Assembly: GCA_051530055.1 (NCBI GenBank)
Contig: CM121342.1
Coordinates: forward strand, 14,942,001-15,006,000
DNA length: 64,000 bases
Reading direction: 5' to 3'
DNA from: Neoechinorhynchus agilis
Lineage: Eukaryota > Acanthocephala
Shown here: positions 40,633 to 51,119 of the stretch, piece by piece
How positions within the stretch are numbered: the stretch's first letter is position 1
Layout: each line of letters begins with the position of its first letter
Notes under the pieces: generated by a model
What the model was told of the DNA's origin: nothing
The model's database searches: none
Seen by the model: the letters and a program-made list of their open reading frames with translations, nothing else
Program-made: the position numbers and the translations under genes

Positions 40633-42645
40633 TCATTTTTCTAAGTACCATAATTTACTTTTCCGCCGTTTCAAATTACCATATCGCGTGTTAAATATAC
40701 TTTTAATATTTGTGTTGCTAACATAAAGATGAGTTAGTGTAGAACACTTCATCAAAGGACGAATATATAGATGTCGAATCGGATTGTTTGAGATATTCAA
40801 TAACCTGATGTTTTGTAGGTGAATAAAGGCGTTGTACGGCAGTTCGTAAAGTTCATTATAAGCAAGATTTAGGAAAATTAAATTATTGAGACTGAAAAAC
40901 ACGTCCAAGGCATTGATATTCTTCAACCGATTGTGAGCGAGATCGAGCATTTTCATTGAGTTGCAATTAATGAATGAATACGGAGTAATTTCCCAAATTT
41001 TATTAAATTGAAGGCAAAGAAATTGGAGGCGCGGAAACGAGGTAAAGTCCTCATTGTCAATAGTCGATATATCATTTTGACTAATATCCAGGGAGATCCT
41101 CTCTTGCCCTTTGATGTATTTGTCAACGTACCGAATTCTTGTGAGGTTTTTCTTTGTAACCACAGTCGCTTTCGTCGATTTCTTTTTATCACTGAATAGA
41201 ACGTAGGTTTCTAGGGCTTCTCGAGTAGGAACTGGAATAAATTCTGAGAGGAGAACAAACTCCATGTAAGTGTAATTGATCCACGCTTTATTCGGAAAGA
41301 TAAATGTTAGAGGATTATCGCTCACAATTAAGTGCCAAAATAAGTTTGGAGGCAAGTCAATTATGTCCAAGTTTCGGGGTTGATTTGAGGACAGATTGAA
41401 ATGATCATGAAATTCAACGTCACTAAATAAATTCGGAGGTAAACTCACAATGCCATTTTGAGAGATGGAGAAACGTCTTAGTAGAATGTTGTTCTTAAGG
41501 ATGTTACCGTCTATGCTGGATAGCTTGTTTCCATCGAGAAACAAGTCGGTGAGGTACCTTAGCAAAGAAAATGCATTTTCGTGGATATACTCAATAATAT
41601 TAAATGAGAGATTCAATCGTTCTAATCTTCTCCACGTTTGAAAATCTGATTTGTAAATAATCATGATTTGGTTTTGGGATAATGACAAAGATTTCACCGA
41701 AGTGTCTGTTGCATTATTTCCAGTAGGAACTGACTCCAATCTTCCATCCAAAATGCCGATATGTGCAAGTCGTGAAATCCACTTTAAATTGCTCAGATTC
41801 AAATATAGAGTTGTTCCACCGCGTACTACAAATTCCCGTAAATTGCAAGAACTAAATTTTTCTTGGAAAACGTATTCTAACTCGGCATCCCACGAAATTT
41901 CCAGTACTCTTAATTTTCTAAGTAGGCCAATACGTTTTAAATCATTTCTTTTCAATATATTACCATGGATTCGAATTTCATTCCATTGTAGATTTTCCCA
42001 GAAGTCATTCTTCGGCAAAGTAAGGCTTTGAATATAGTTGTAAGAAAGATCAATGCGCCTTAATGTTTTCATATTTTCCATTACAATAAGATTTCGATGG
42101 TCCAATTTGTTATGGGCAAGAATCAAAGATTGCAATCGCGGTAGATGTCTACTGAGAATCCCATTGATCGAGACCAAAGAGTTAAATGCCAAGTCAAGAT
42201 TAGTTAAATAATAAAATCCTTCAAATGCGCCCTTTTCAATCTCGTCAAATCCAGCATTTAAAATCCTTAGACTTTTAGCGTGCTTAAATTTGCTTATAAT
42301 TTGTTTCGTTAATTTCCGGTTCTGTCCAAAATTATTTTTGCACTGTATCTCAACATATTGAGCATCTTGATAGTTTTCGTCAACTGTATCCTTCATTTGT
42401 TGAAGGGGCACGCCGTTGATTATAATTGCAGGTTGAGGAAGGGGTATCCCCATATCTCGCCTGTCTTTAAACGGAAGTGAACAAAGTTCACCGAATGGAT
42501 TTGTTGCATTATTAGGTAAACCAACAAATTTGACTATGGGAACGGAATCTAAATATCCACGGGAAAATCGGTATCCACTGGTTACTGTTGAAACAATCAA
42601 TATGAATAGAAGGAAATGTATTGACGCTCTAGGATTTTTGAGCAT
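40633..42645 (-). CDS. Secreted leucine-rich-repeat protein, copy 1
   Basis: A single-exon 670-codon gene. An N-terminal signal peptide (FLLFILIVSTVTSG) leads into a unique Cys-containing region (LCSLPF, VEIQCKNNF) and then roughly 18-20 LRRs with the LxxLxLxxNxL pattern, for example LTNLDLAFNSLVSI, LQSLILAHNKLDH, LERLNLSFNIIEYI, LTDLFLDGNKLSSI, LIFLNLAYNELYEL and IRLLNISNNPI. Many N-glycosylation sequons occur. No transmembrane segment or cytoplasmic domain follows; it ends in a basic tail (RRKSKLWYLEK). The repeats resemble chaoptin/Toll ectodomains, so an extracellular binding role is likely but no ligand can be inferred. It is nearly identical to the gene at 55.1 kb, including about 250 bp upstream, so the pair arose by recent duplication. 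Confidence 0.9.
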   Translation of the reverse strand: MLKNPRASIHFLLFILIVSTVTSGYRFSRGYLDSVPIVKFVGLPNNATNPFGELCSLPFKDRRDMGIPLPQPAIIINGVPLQQMKDTVDENYQDAQYVEIQCKNNFGQNRKLTKQIISKFKHAKSLRILNAGFDEIEKGAFEGFYYLTNLDLAFNSLVSINGILSRHLPRLQSLILAHNKLDHRNLIVMENMKTLRRIDLSYNYIQSLTLPKNDFWENLQWNEIRIHGNILKRNDLKRIGLLRKLRVLEISWDAELEYVFQEKFSSCNLREFVVRGGTTLYLNLSNLKWISRLAHIGILDGRLESVPTGNNATDTSVKSLSLSQNQIMIIYKSDFQTWRRLERLNLSFNIIEYIHENAFSLLRYLTDLFLDGNKLSSIDGNILKNNILLRRFSISQNGIVSLPPNLFSDVEFHDHFNLSSNQPRNLDIIDLPPNLFWHLIVSDNPLTFIFPNKAWINYTYMEFVLLSEFIPVPTREALETYVLFSDKKKSTKATVVTKKNLTRIRYVDKYIKGQERISLDISQNDISTIDNEDFTSFPRLQFLCLQFNKIWEITPYSFINCNSMKMLDLAHNRLKNINALDVFFSLNNLIFLNLAYNELYELPYNAFIHLQNIRLLNISNNPIRHLYIRPLMKCSTLTHLYVSNTNIKSIFNTRYGNLKRRKSKLWYLEK

Positions 42646-42909
42646 TTACGGATGTGATTCAGAAAATCTTCACACCCACGAAATTTTCGGTATTAAAGAC
42701 TGAAAGTGAGTCTATCCATCGTCATCGCATTCTTAGCTTTCACTGTAGAGATTGAAAGTAAAAAGTATTCGTTCAAAAGAGCTGCGAAGCACATACTTGA
42801 ATAGGTTTAATCACGAATAGGGTTTTCAAACGCCAACACGTTTTCCTTTAGTATCGTGTCAAAGATTTACCCCATAAGCAATGAAGTGTAGCCATTATCA
42901 CTGAGATAC

Positions 42910-44110
42910 GTCTTAAACAATAACGATAAATGAGAATATTCGATATCTGTGCTGTGCGATCTTTTTGCTGGGTACTTGTTTTGTCTGTTCCACGTACTTG
43001 GCCGGGCAGTACTTGCAGTGGACCTCATATAGTACTTCATGCTTCTTATATTTTGGCTTATTTTTATAGATACCTGCAAGGTTGCAACCATTCTCCAGTA
43101 TGCAAGATGATAGTCTTGTACAGGTTACGCAAATCGCGTCTATGGTTCGATTGAATTTCATTATATACAAATTTTATCCCTATATATTTGGGTTTGTCAT
43201 TCTCAGTACTTGTCGTGATTCTTTTCTCGTGTCTACTTGCGATGTTCTTGGCTTTGCGGAAAGCCTTTCTTATCGCCGATTCGGGATAGCCAATAGTTCT
43301 CAGAGCTTGAATAATTCAGCGCACTGTTGCTTGTCATAACTTGTGAGTTGAGCATATTTTATGGGCTTTCAGAAACAGGGATACAGCTGCGGATATTTTA
43401 TATGACTACGGAGTATCGAAGGAAATCAGGCTAAGCTTAATTTCCTGAGCTTGCTTATTTCTCTATCATTTGTAAGGAAATTCAGCGGCGACTAACAGTA
43501 ACATCTCTGCTCGCTCTCTGCTGTTGTAACCCATTTGATATTGCTATGTCTCCATTGACACAGTTCATTTAACCACTTGACATTTGTATTACTTTCGATG
43601 ATGAAGAACGTATCGTCCGCATATCGCCAGTATTTCTTAAATCCAGGAAGCCAACTTTTTATATCTTTTTCTCGCTCTGGCATGAGCGGTTCAGCTAGGG
43701 TTGGAGCTAGAGGTAATCCCATGGCAACTCCATCGTGTTGCTCATAGAATTTATCTTAAAATTAGAAGACCATCTTTGTCGTACACCACAATAATGCCTG
43801 GATTCAATCTCCTAGAAATTTTGTGAGAGCTCATTCATACATTGACCAGCATATTAGTAGCTAAACTGATAGATTCTTGAATCGGGACATTTGTGAATGA
43901 AGACGCTACATCAGCTGCCGAATTTTATTGGCAAAAGTAGAACCATCTTTAATGTGATGTTCATAGTAACCCATGCTCAATCTAAGCAAGCGATTGATGT
44001 TTTTTTATCATAGAGTGGGTTGCAGACATGTAGAATGCTATAATCAGACGGCAGGTGAATTCTTGTTTATGAACTTTTGGCAAACAACAACATTTCTTTG
44101 AACTTTTCTC
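42910..44110 (-). mobile_element. Penelope-like element, degenerate RT and GIY-YIG
   Basis: On the minus strand MGLPLAPTLAEPLMPE and YADDTFFIIES (43722-43492) are RT motifs B and C; EVLYEVHCKYCPAKYVEQTK (near 43060-43000) is the GIY-YIG domain with YVEQT in place of YIGQT. Upstream RT segments (44100-43740) are frameshifted. The end at about 42905 abuts the duplicated LRR segment. Confidence 0.8.
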
Positions 44111-44119
44111 TCATTTGAA

Positions 44120-44595
44120 AGGTAGTTCTTTTCAACTTTGTCGGCTCTCGTCTTTGTTCTTCTCCTTTAGGAGCGTCTTGAGATCTCCGCTCACACTGTC
44201 ATTCCACCTCTTCTTGGGCATCCCTCTTCCCCTTTTCCCCTCAAGCTCGATTCTCCATGCGCTCTTCACTCAGACGTCTTCATCTGCTTGTGTCAACTGC
44301 AGGTACTATCGCATCCGCCTCTTAGCGATCGCCTCCTCGATCGGCTCGACAGCAAACAGCTTTCGCACTTCCTCATTGGGCACTCGATCCTTGCGTGCCA
44401 ATCCTGCGGACCACCTCAGCATCCGCATTTCGTTAACGGCGAATCGTTGAACGTCTTCCTTCTTTGTAGCCCACGTCTCTGCTTCGTAGAGCATGGCGGG
44501 TCGCAATGGCTTTTTTACGAAATCATTGAATAGTTTTTCCCGAGATTTAGTTGGAAGCTCTTTAAATTTACCATTACCAAGTAACATGAGAACAG
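44120..44595 (-). mobile_element. RTE-like LINE, C-terminal remnant
   Basis: The minus strand encodes LRPAMLYEAETWATKKEDVQ, MRMLRWSAGLARKDRVPNEE and, after a shift, GKRGRGMPKKRWNDSV. These are the conserved C-terminal blocks of RTE-type endonuclease-reverse transcriptases (RP..LYG.E.W, EMRMLRW, RGRPKKRW). Nothing upstream of these blocks remains. Confidence 0.8.
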
Positions 44596-44599
44596 GTCT

Positions 44600-47500
44600 T
44601 TATAAACACGTTTTATTTATGCAAAAAATGCAGGATTCACACACCTGTCAGCATCTATCTTTGCTAAACGGTGTATGGATGTCGGATGTTGATGGCAAGG
44701 GAGGTGGGACTGGTTTTTGAAGGTGTAAAGGAGATGACAGATTAAGAGTCTTTCCTTGTTCTCCGGTTATTAAGGAAAGATTGGGCTCGAGGGAAGAAAG
44801 ATTTTTGGTAGAGGGTCGTAGGAGCGAGGGGGGATGAAAAAGGTTGGGGTTACGGGTGTTCACGAAGGAAGAGTATTTAGAGATGAAAGAAGAAAATTGT
44901 GGAAGGGGTTGAAGAAGACGGAGGGCGTTTTTGGAGAAAATGGAGCGGAGGTGGACGTCGGCTGCTCTCTTGTGGAAGGTCTCGAGGGAATGGAGAGCAT
45001 TGACGGAAAGGGCGAGGAAAGTGGGGAAAACGTATGTAAGGATAGGAAGGATCGCAGAAAGATAAAAGTGGGCAAGGTGTTCAGGGGAAACGCCGAGACG
45101 CTGGAGGAGTTTGAGAACTTAAAGCCGATGATTTGCTTTTGAGAGGGTAAATAAAATGTGGGCATCCCATTTAAGGTTTTTTTTGGAAAGTCAGGCTTAG
45201 TATTCGGCGAGAAGAGGAGTGTTGGACGGGGAGAGGCGCGGGGATAAGATTGCGTTTGGAAATGTGGGGGACAAGCTCAAAAGATGTGGATAAATTTAGG
45301 GAGAAGTTTAGGATGTAGAGCCAGGAAATGAGATGGTTGATCTCGTCCATGGTTGCGGAGATGGAGAGAGAGGGAGATGCGATGCTAATGACTGTGAGGT
45401 CATCTGCATAGAGATAATATTTGGTAGAGGGAGCGAGGAGATGGAGGTCATTTAGAAAAATGTCAAACAGGAGAGGGGAAAGTACGGCGTTTTGGGGGAC
45501 CCCTTTAAATATGGGCAGAGAGGAAGAAGATGAAGCTCCACATTGGATATATTGTTCGCGGTTGGAGAGGAAAGAGGAAATCCAAGCAAGTTGCAAAGTT
45601 GGGAGGCCAAAAGAAGCACGTGATTGGAGGAGAAGGGAGTGATCGACCGACTCGAACGCCCTGGAAATATCCAGTTGCACGAGACAGACGGTTGATGCTG
45701 GACTGGAATCTCAGCTGCGCACAAGCGTATCGTAAATGCAGAGGAGGGCGTCAGAACAAGAGTAATTGGGACGGAAAGCGAATTGGGAAGGGAGATGTTT
45801 TTGAGGAAGAAGGGAAGTAGGCGGGGTTTAAAACATTTTTCTAAGATTTTAGAGAAAGGTGAGAGGATAGAGATGGGACGAAAGGATGTGGGGGAAATCG
45901 GCCTATCGTTTTTGGGTAGGGGGACGACACGGGCTTCCTTAAGACACGATGGGAAAGAGCCCAGTAGAAAGCTAAGGTTCGTTATGTGCGTTAAAAGGTC
46001 GATAAGTTCCGGGATGATGAGACGAATGGCCCAATTTGGGATAGTCGAATTAGGGAAAGAATGGCGGGGCAGGCTATTAAGGATCTCTAGGATTTCGAGA
46101 GGGGAAACTAAGGAAGGGCATGTATGAATGGGCGCGTCAAAAAGTGAGAAGGGAGGTTGGGAAAATGGATAGGAGGTTTGGGGAGAACAGAGGTTTTATT
46201 AATGGAGTTAAGGATTGAGAGGAGATCAGATTTGGGAGGAATGCGAAGGGGGTGGATCTACCAAGACCAGTTACATTTTTTATTTCACGCCACCAGTTCC
46301 GATTGGGAATGGACGAGAGACGAGGTGAGAGGAATAATTTGCGGACTATACGGATGCGTTTTGTCAGTGTGGAGTGGAGGGGTAAGCGGGATTGCCTGAC
46401 CAGAAAGCTTTGGTGACCTGCATTTGAAGGGTTTTTAGAAAAGGCGAAAACCATCGAGGGTCGCGGTTCGAGATTCGTATTGTTTTGCGAGGAAAGGAGG
46501 CCTTCATCGCGCGTGATAAGAGTTGACAAATACAGCAAAGGCGTGGGTATGATGATCACGCTTATCCCAGACAACGTAGGGGTCGGAAAAGGAACGTTTT
46601 TGAGGTGATGAGGGGGAGAGAATGATGGAACAATGGTCAGACGAGGCGATCGGGGGGAGTTTGGCAGTGCACGAGTATTGCCTGATGTTTGAGGAAATTT
46701 TATCAAGGCGGGAGGAGAAGCGTGTAGGGAAAGTAACGAGTTGGGAAAGAGAGCGAGGGCGGGATCGGCAGTTTGTTAAAATCGCCCAATATGATGAAGT
46801 GATCTGAGGAAGTGGAAAGTAGGTCAGTAAATAGGTGGTCTATTTGTAGAAGTGTGTTGGGGATGTTTGAGGAAGGAGGGCGATAAAGGCCAGCGATAGA
46901 GATCTTACGTTGACAATTGCGGAGGGGGAGATGAAGTTGGATGTGAAGCCATTCAATATCGTCGGAGATGAAAAGGTCGGGTGAAGAGCAATGGTAGGGG
47001 AGAGGGGCACGGATGAAGATCGATATGCCTCCCCCGTTTCGGAAGTCCCTTGTTAGGTAAAAAGCTTGAAAGTTTGGAAGGAAGGCAGATAATTTGCTAT
47101 AGATTGAGAGTCATGTTTCCGTAATTACAAGGATGTCGGTGTTGCAAGAAGAGGCAACTATATGGAGCTTATCCAGTTTGAGGAGGAGGCTGCGGATGTT
47201 AGAATAAAAGATTGCTGGATAGGGATGTTTAGAAGGGACATGAGGGGTGGACACTGACGGAGAGGGTTGAAGCTGCGCAGAGAGAGAAGGGATGGGAGTT
47301 GACCGATGGGGTAGTTCGTAAGGGATTCGTGGGTGGACATTGCAGTAAGGGGTGATTTGAGTGTAGGGACAATAGGGGTGGGAACTGTGCACGCGGGATG
47401 AACTCGGGGGGAAGAGGATATTTGGAGTTGAAAAGGTGGCTTTATCGAGCTGAACTTCCTAGGAATGAGATTGGCCGAACCATTTTCAACGAGGGACATT

Positions 47501-48200
47501 TGCTTCTCTACAATCCGACTCACAAATTCGGATTTGCTTTCTTCAGAATCCATACATATATATCGTCCAATTCCTCCATGCAGTTTCCGTGAGCGTGATT
47601 TATATTTGAAATCTTTGCAGCATTAGTGTTGGGTTGTTCGGAATTAGATCTCTTAGGAGCTGATGAACTTGGTTCGTTGATGACTGAGGAGATCAAGTCG
47701 GGCAGGTTAGCCAAGTTTCCAATGAGAGCACAGATCTTCCTCTCAAAAACCATAATAGCTTCTGTAAAACAGGCCTGCATTAGAGACAGAAGCTTGTCGC
47801 ACGTTTCCTCCAATCTCCGTTCCAGCAAATCCATAGTGACCAACTGAGAAGTAGGGATGGATGGTTTATGTATCGTATTTGTTTTTCGGGAAGCAGTGCC
47901 AATTGAAAAAGAGGCAGCTGATGATGATGTTGTGGAGGCAGGAACAAGACCATGGTTCATCAATCGGCTGTTCGTCGTACAATTTTTTAGTCTTTTTTGG
48001 GCCCAAACCCAATGTTTGAAAATGTCCATTTATGGAGCTGAGGAGTAGGGTTCGAAACAGAATCAGAGAGCAACTGCTCTAGCAATGCTGAGGGAACCAG
48101 AATTCTTAGAGAGTTGGGTGGTCGCTGACCCATCACAGATCCACCTCCACGATCATCAAAAGGACCCTGGGGGTTCAGAAACCGTTTTTGAACTGCCAAC
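44600..48200 (-). mobile_element. LINE family A, longest copy (ORF1, APE endonuclease, reverse transcriptase)
   Basis: Reading on the minus strand: ORF1-like frame 48199-47520 with a Ser-rich start and a coiled-coil-like helix (MDLLERRLEETCDKLLSLMQ); endonuclease start near 47220-47111 (FYSNIRSLLLKLDKLHIVAS then DILVITET); RT pieces at 46706-46140 and 45680-45171 with LDISRAFESVDHSLLLQ (motif A), GVPQNAVLSPLLFDIFLNDL (motif B; GS replaced by NA) and YLYADDLTVIS (motif C); C-terminal text to 44648. The order ORF1-EN-RT is that of jockey/CR1-like LINEs. Multiple stops and shifts break it. Family A pieces at 25.1, 27.3, 28.7, 34.2 and 35.8 kb are relatives. Confidence 0.82.
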
Positions 48201-48795
48201 GCGAGTTTTCATAACCATTCTGTACATACAATGTGCGATAACGGTTTGAGTACTCTGAAAGTATTTTATTGATCGCGTTGACATTAACGAATTCAATTGC
48301 ACAGTCATGTTTCCGAGTTTACGGTTATGACGAAATAAAAATTAATTTGATCGCTACTTATAATTTTGTCTAGTTTTTTAGTACTAAAGTGTGGCCCACA
48401 AGAATGAAAGATCATAATGTTTTGAATAAAAATACAAAGCGATCAAGCGAACTATAGCTCGACTACTGAAAGGATACTCGACGTAATAAACAACAATAAG
48501 CTAATTAATGCTCAATTTGTATCTTTATTTGTTTTTGTAGATGGCTGTGGTGCGGTGTCGTGTGCATGGTGACGACAGAACCTCAATAAACGTCAAATAT
48601 AATGAGATGTTCAGTGGCCTCTGATTGTACAGCCAATTGTAATGACGCAGAGAAAAAAGCGTGTTGACTTCTTTCGGGACATCATACTGTTAGTGTGAGA
48701 GTGGTTGTATATCCTTTAATGTTACCCTGAAGATGAATTTGATTAAAATCCAAAATATTGGAGCAATAAAAGATTTCGCAGTGTGCACATTCTAT
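48201..48795. other. Spacer with one degenerate hammerhead-like repeat
   Basis: AT-rich. At 48722-48775 ACCCTGAAGATGAATTTGAT...ATCCAAAATATTGGA is a decayed module. No coding exon seen. Confidence 0.45.
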
Positions 48796-48799
48796 TAAA

Positions 48800-50900
48800 G
48801 AATTGCGCTAAGAAAAATTACTGAGGAGGGTAAAAATATATTTAACAAACTGATCAAGAAATTAAAGTTACTGAACGCAATCACCGAGTTCACACGCGTA
48901 ATCGTCCGCGGTTCCGTACCTCCTCCAGTCGCGCGTCTACTCTGCGGAGCCAAGCTGATCGCTTTCACAAAAAAAGGTGGAGGGGTTCGTCCCAATGCAG
49001 TTGGTTGTACCTCCCGTCGACTGGCATCCAAAGTCGCGTGTCAGTTCGCCACCGATCGATTGATCGATCAACTCTTGCCGGTTCACTTAGGAGTCGGAGT
49101 TCCTGCTGGAGCCGAGGCGGCCGTACACTCAGCACGAGTGTATATTTGGAATGGTATCAATAAGGGAACTGTTATGGTCAAGCTTGACATGGAGAACGCG
49201 TTAAATTCAATATGCCGCACCGCGATGACAGAGGTTGTCCACCAGCACATACCAGAAATCTACCAGCACGTGTCCTTGTGCTACGACCACTCCAGCATGC
49301 TGCTGTTCGGCGAATTCCAGGTCAAATCAGCAGAGGGCGTTCAACAAGGTAATCCTTTAGGTCCTCTGCTGTTCTCATTGACGATCAATCATCTTGCACA
49401 CAGCTCTTCGTCAGAGTTGTCGATGTGGTACCTCGACGACTGTTGCATCGGAGGGAAAAACGACCAACTCATCGGCGACATCAAAAACATCTCCGAAATG
49501 GGTGCCGATATATAACTATTCTTGAGAACGGACAAATGCGAAATCATTTCGGACGACCAAGAGGATGCATCGAGACTGCTCACCGTACTGCCCATAGCAA
49601 AGACAACTGCAACCGACTCAGCTGACATTCTCGGGTCGCCAATCGGTAACCTGTCTAATCTGAAAACGTTCCTTTCAAAAGCCATCGATCAATTGCGGCT
49701 CACTGCCTCCAGGCTCTTGCACATCGCGCGACACGACGCTCTGTTCATATTATCACGATGTCTGTCGCTACCGAAGATTGCGTACCTTCTCAGGACTTCT
49801 CCATGCTTCAAGTCATTGCTCATCAGGGATTTCGACAACTGAGTTCGATCAACCTTGTCAGAAGTACTTAAACTACGACTGTCCGACACAGCATGGAAAC
49901 AGGTGATCCTTCCCATTCGATTCGGCGGTCTTAGCATCCAGAGTGCCACTGAAGTTGAAATTCTTGCCTTTTCGTCATCGATTTCGGTCTCTTCAGACCT
50001 GGTGCTGAGAATCATCCCACCACACACTCGACTAGAGTTACACCCACCACCTGAACTGATTGAAGCGCACGCTCAATGGACGTCAGTGTTCGGGCAGGTC
50101 GTTCCAACGGAAACAAACTCTCAAAAACGTTGGACTGCCTTGCTCCACACTGCGTATTATCAGCAGCTTCTTAACTCATGCTCATCTCCCAACGATAGAG
50201 CTCGTCTCCTGGCAGTCTCAGCTCCACACTCCAGCGACTTCTTAAAGGCTTTCCCAATCACATCTGTTGGCACGAGGCTGGATGATATGGCCATCACCGT
50301 CGCTGTGGGACTTCGGTTATGCATCGAATTCTCAGGCTCATATACGTGTCGGTGCGGTGAGACAGTGAACGGATCGGGAACTCACGGCCTTGACTGCAAG
50401 CGTTCAACTGCTCGCCACGCACGGCACTCAGCAGTCAACCGCATAATCAGGGAAGCCCTCTCAACGGCCGGTTTTCCAGCTCGACTCGAACCAGTTGGAC
50501 TCTCCCGGAACGACGGTAAACGCCCTGATGGAGCAACTCTCCTCCCATGGTGCTCCGGGAAAATACTTTTTTGGATTTTACCTGCCCCAACACGCTCGCA
50601 GCATCCCACTTACGGGATGCCACCTCAAAGGCGGGAGCAGTCGCCAACTTCAGCGAGTAAAGGAAGCGGCAGAAGTACTCCTCGCTCGATGAGCATCAAT
50701 ATATTTTCATCCCGATTGCGGTGTCAACACTGGGATGTCTCGGAAAAGAAGCCAATTATTTCCTCTCACGACTGGGAGGGATGCTAAAACATGCCACCGG
50801 CGATATGCGATCCAGCAGCTTCCTGTTGCAGCGAATCAGCGCGGCGATCCAACGCGGCAATGCCGCGGCCATCAAGGAGGCTACCAAACAAACATAACAT
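48800..50900 (+). mobile_element. RLE-type non-LTR element, near-complete RT plus endonuclease
   Basis: Best-preserved RLE copy. RT blocks: GVRPNAVGCTSRRLASKVA, VKLDMENALNSICR (motif A), GVQQGNPLGPLLFSLTINHL (motif B), MWYLDDCCIGG (motif C). A stop at 49515 and another near 49840 interrupt the thumb. The third frame (49855-50787) has ILPIRFGGLSIQSATEVEIL, the finger CRCGETVNGSGTHGLDC and GKRPDGATLLPW. A one-base shift in a T-run near 50570 moves the DFTCPN part of the endonuclease core into the next frame, which stays open to QRISAAIQRGNAAAI and the stop near 50897. So three or four lesions separate it from an intact ORF. Confidence 0.88.
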
Positions 50901-51119
50901 TTGAAGACAACAAATTGTAGCGTAAAAATGGAATGCTTACGATAATGTTCGATTAAATATAGTCATTAGAAATATAGAAAATTTAAAATTTCTAAATATT
51001 ATTTGAAACCCTTTAGAAGTCGCCAAAATTGCATCGAAAAAACAAGTAGACAATTGATGTCGGACATCTACATGTCAAAAAAATGGTTACGCGTTTTTGT
51101 TACAACGGAAACAGCGTTC

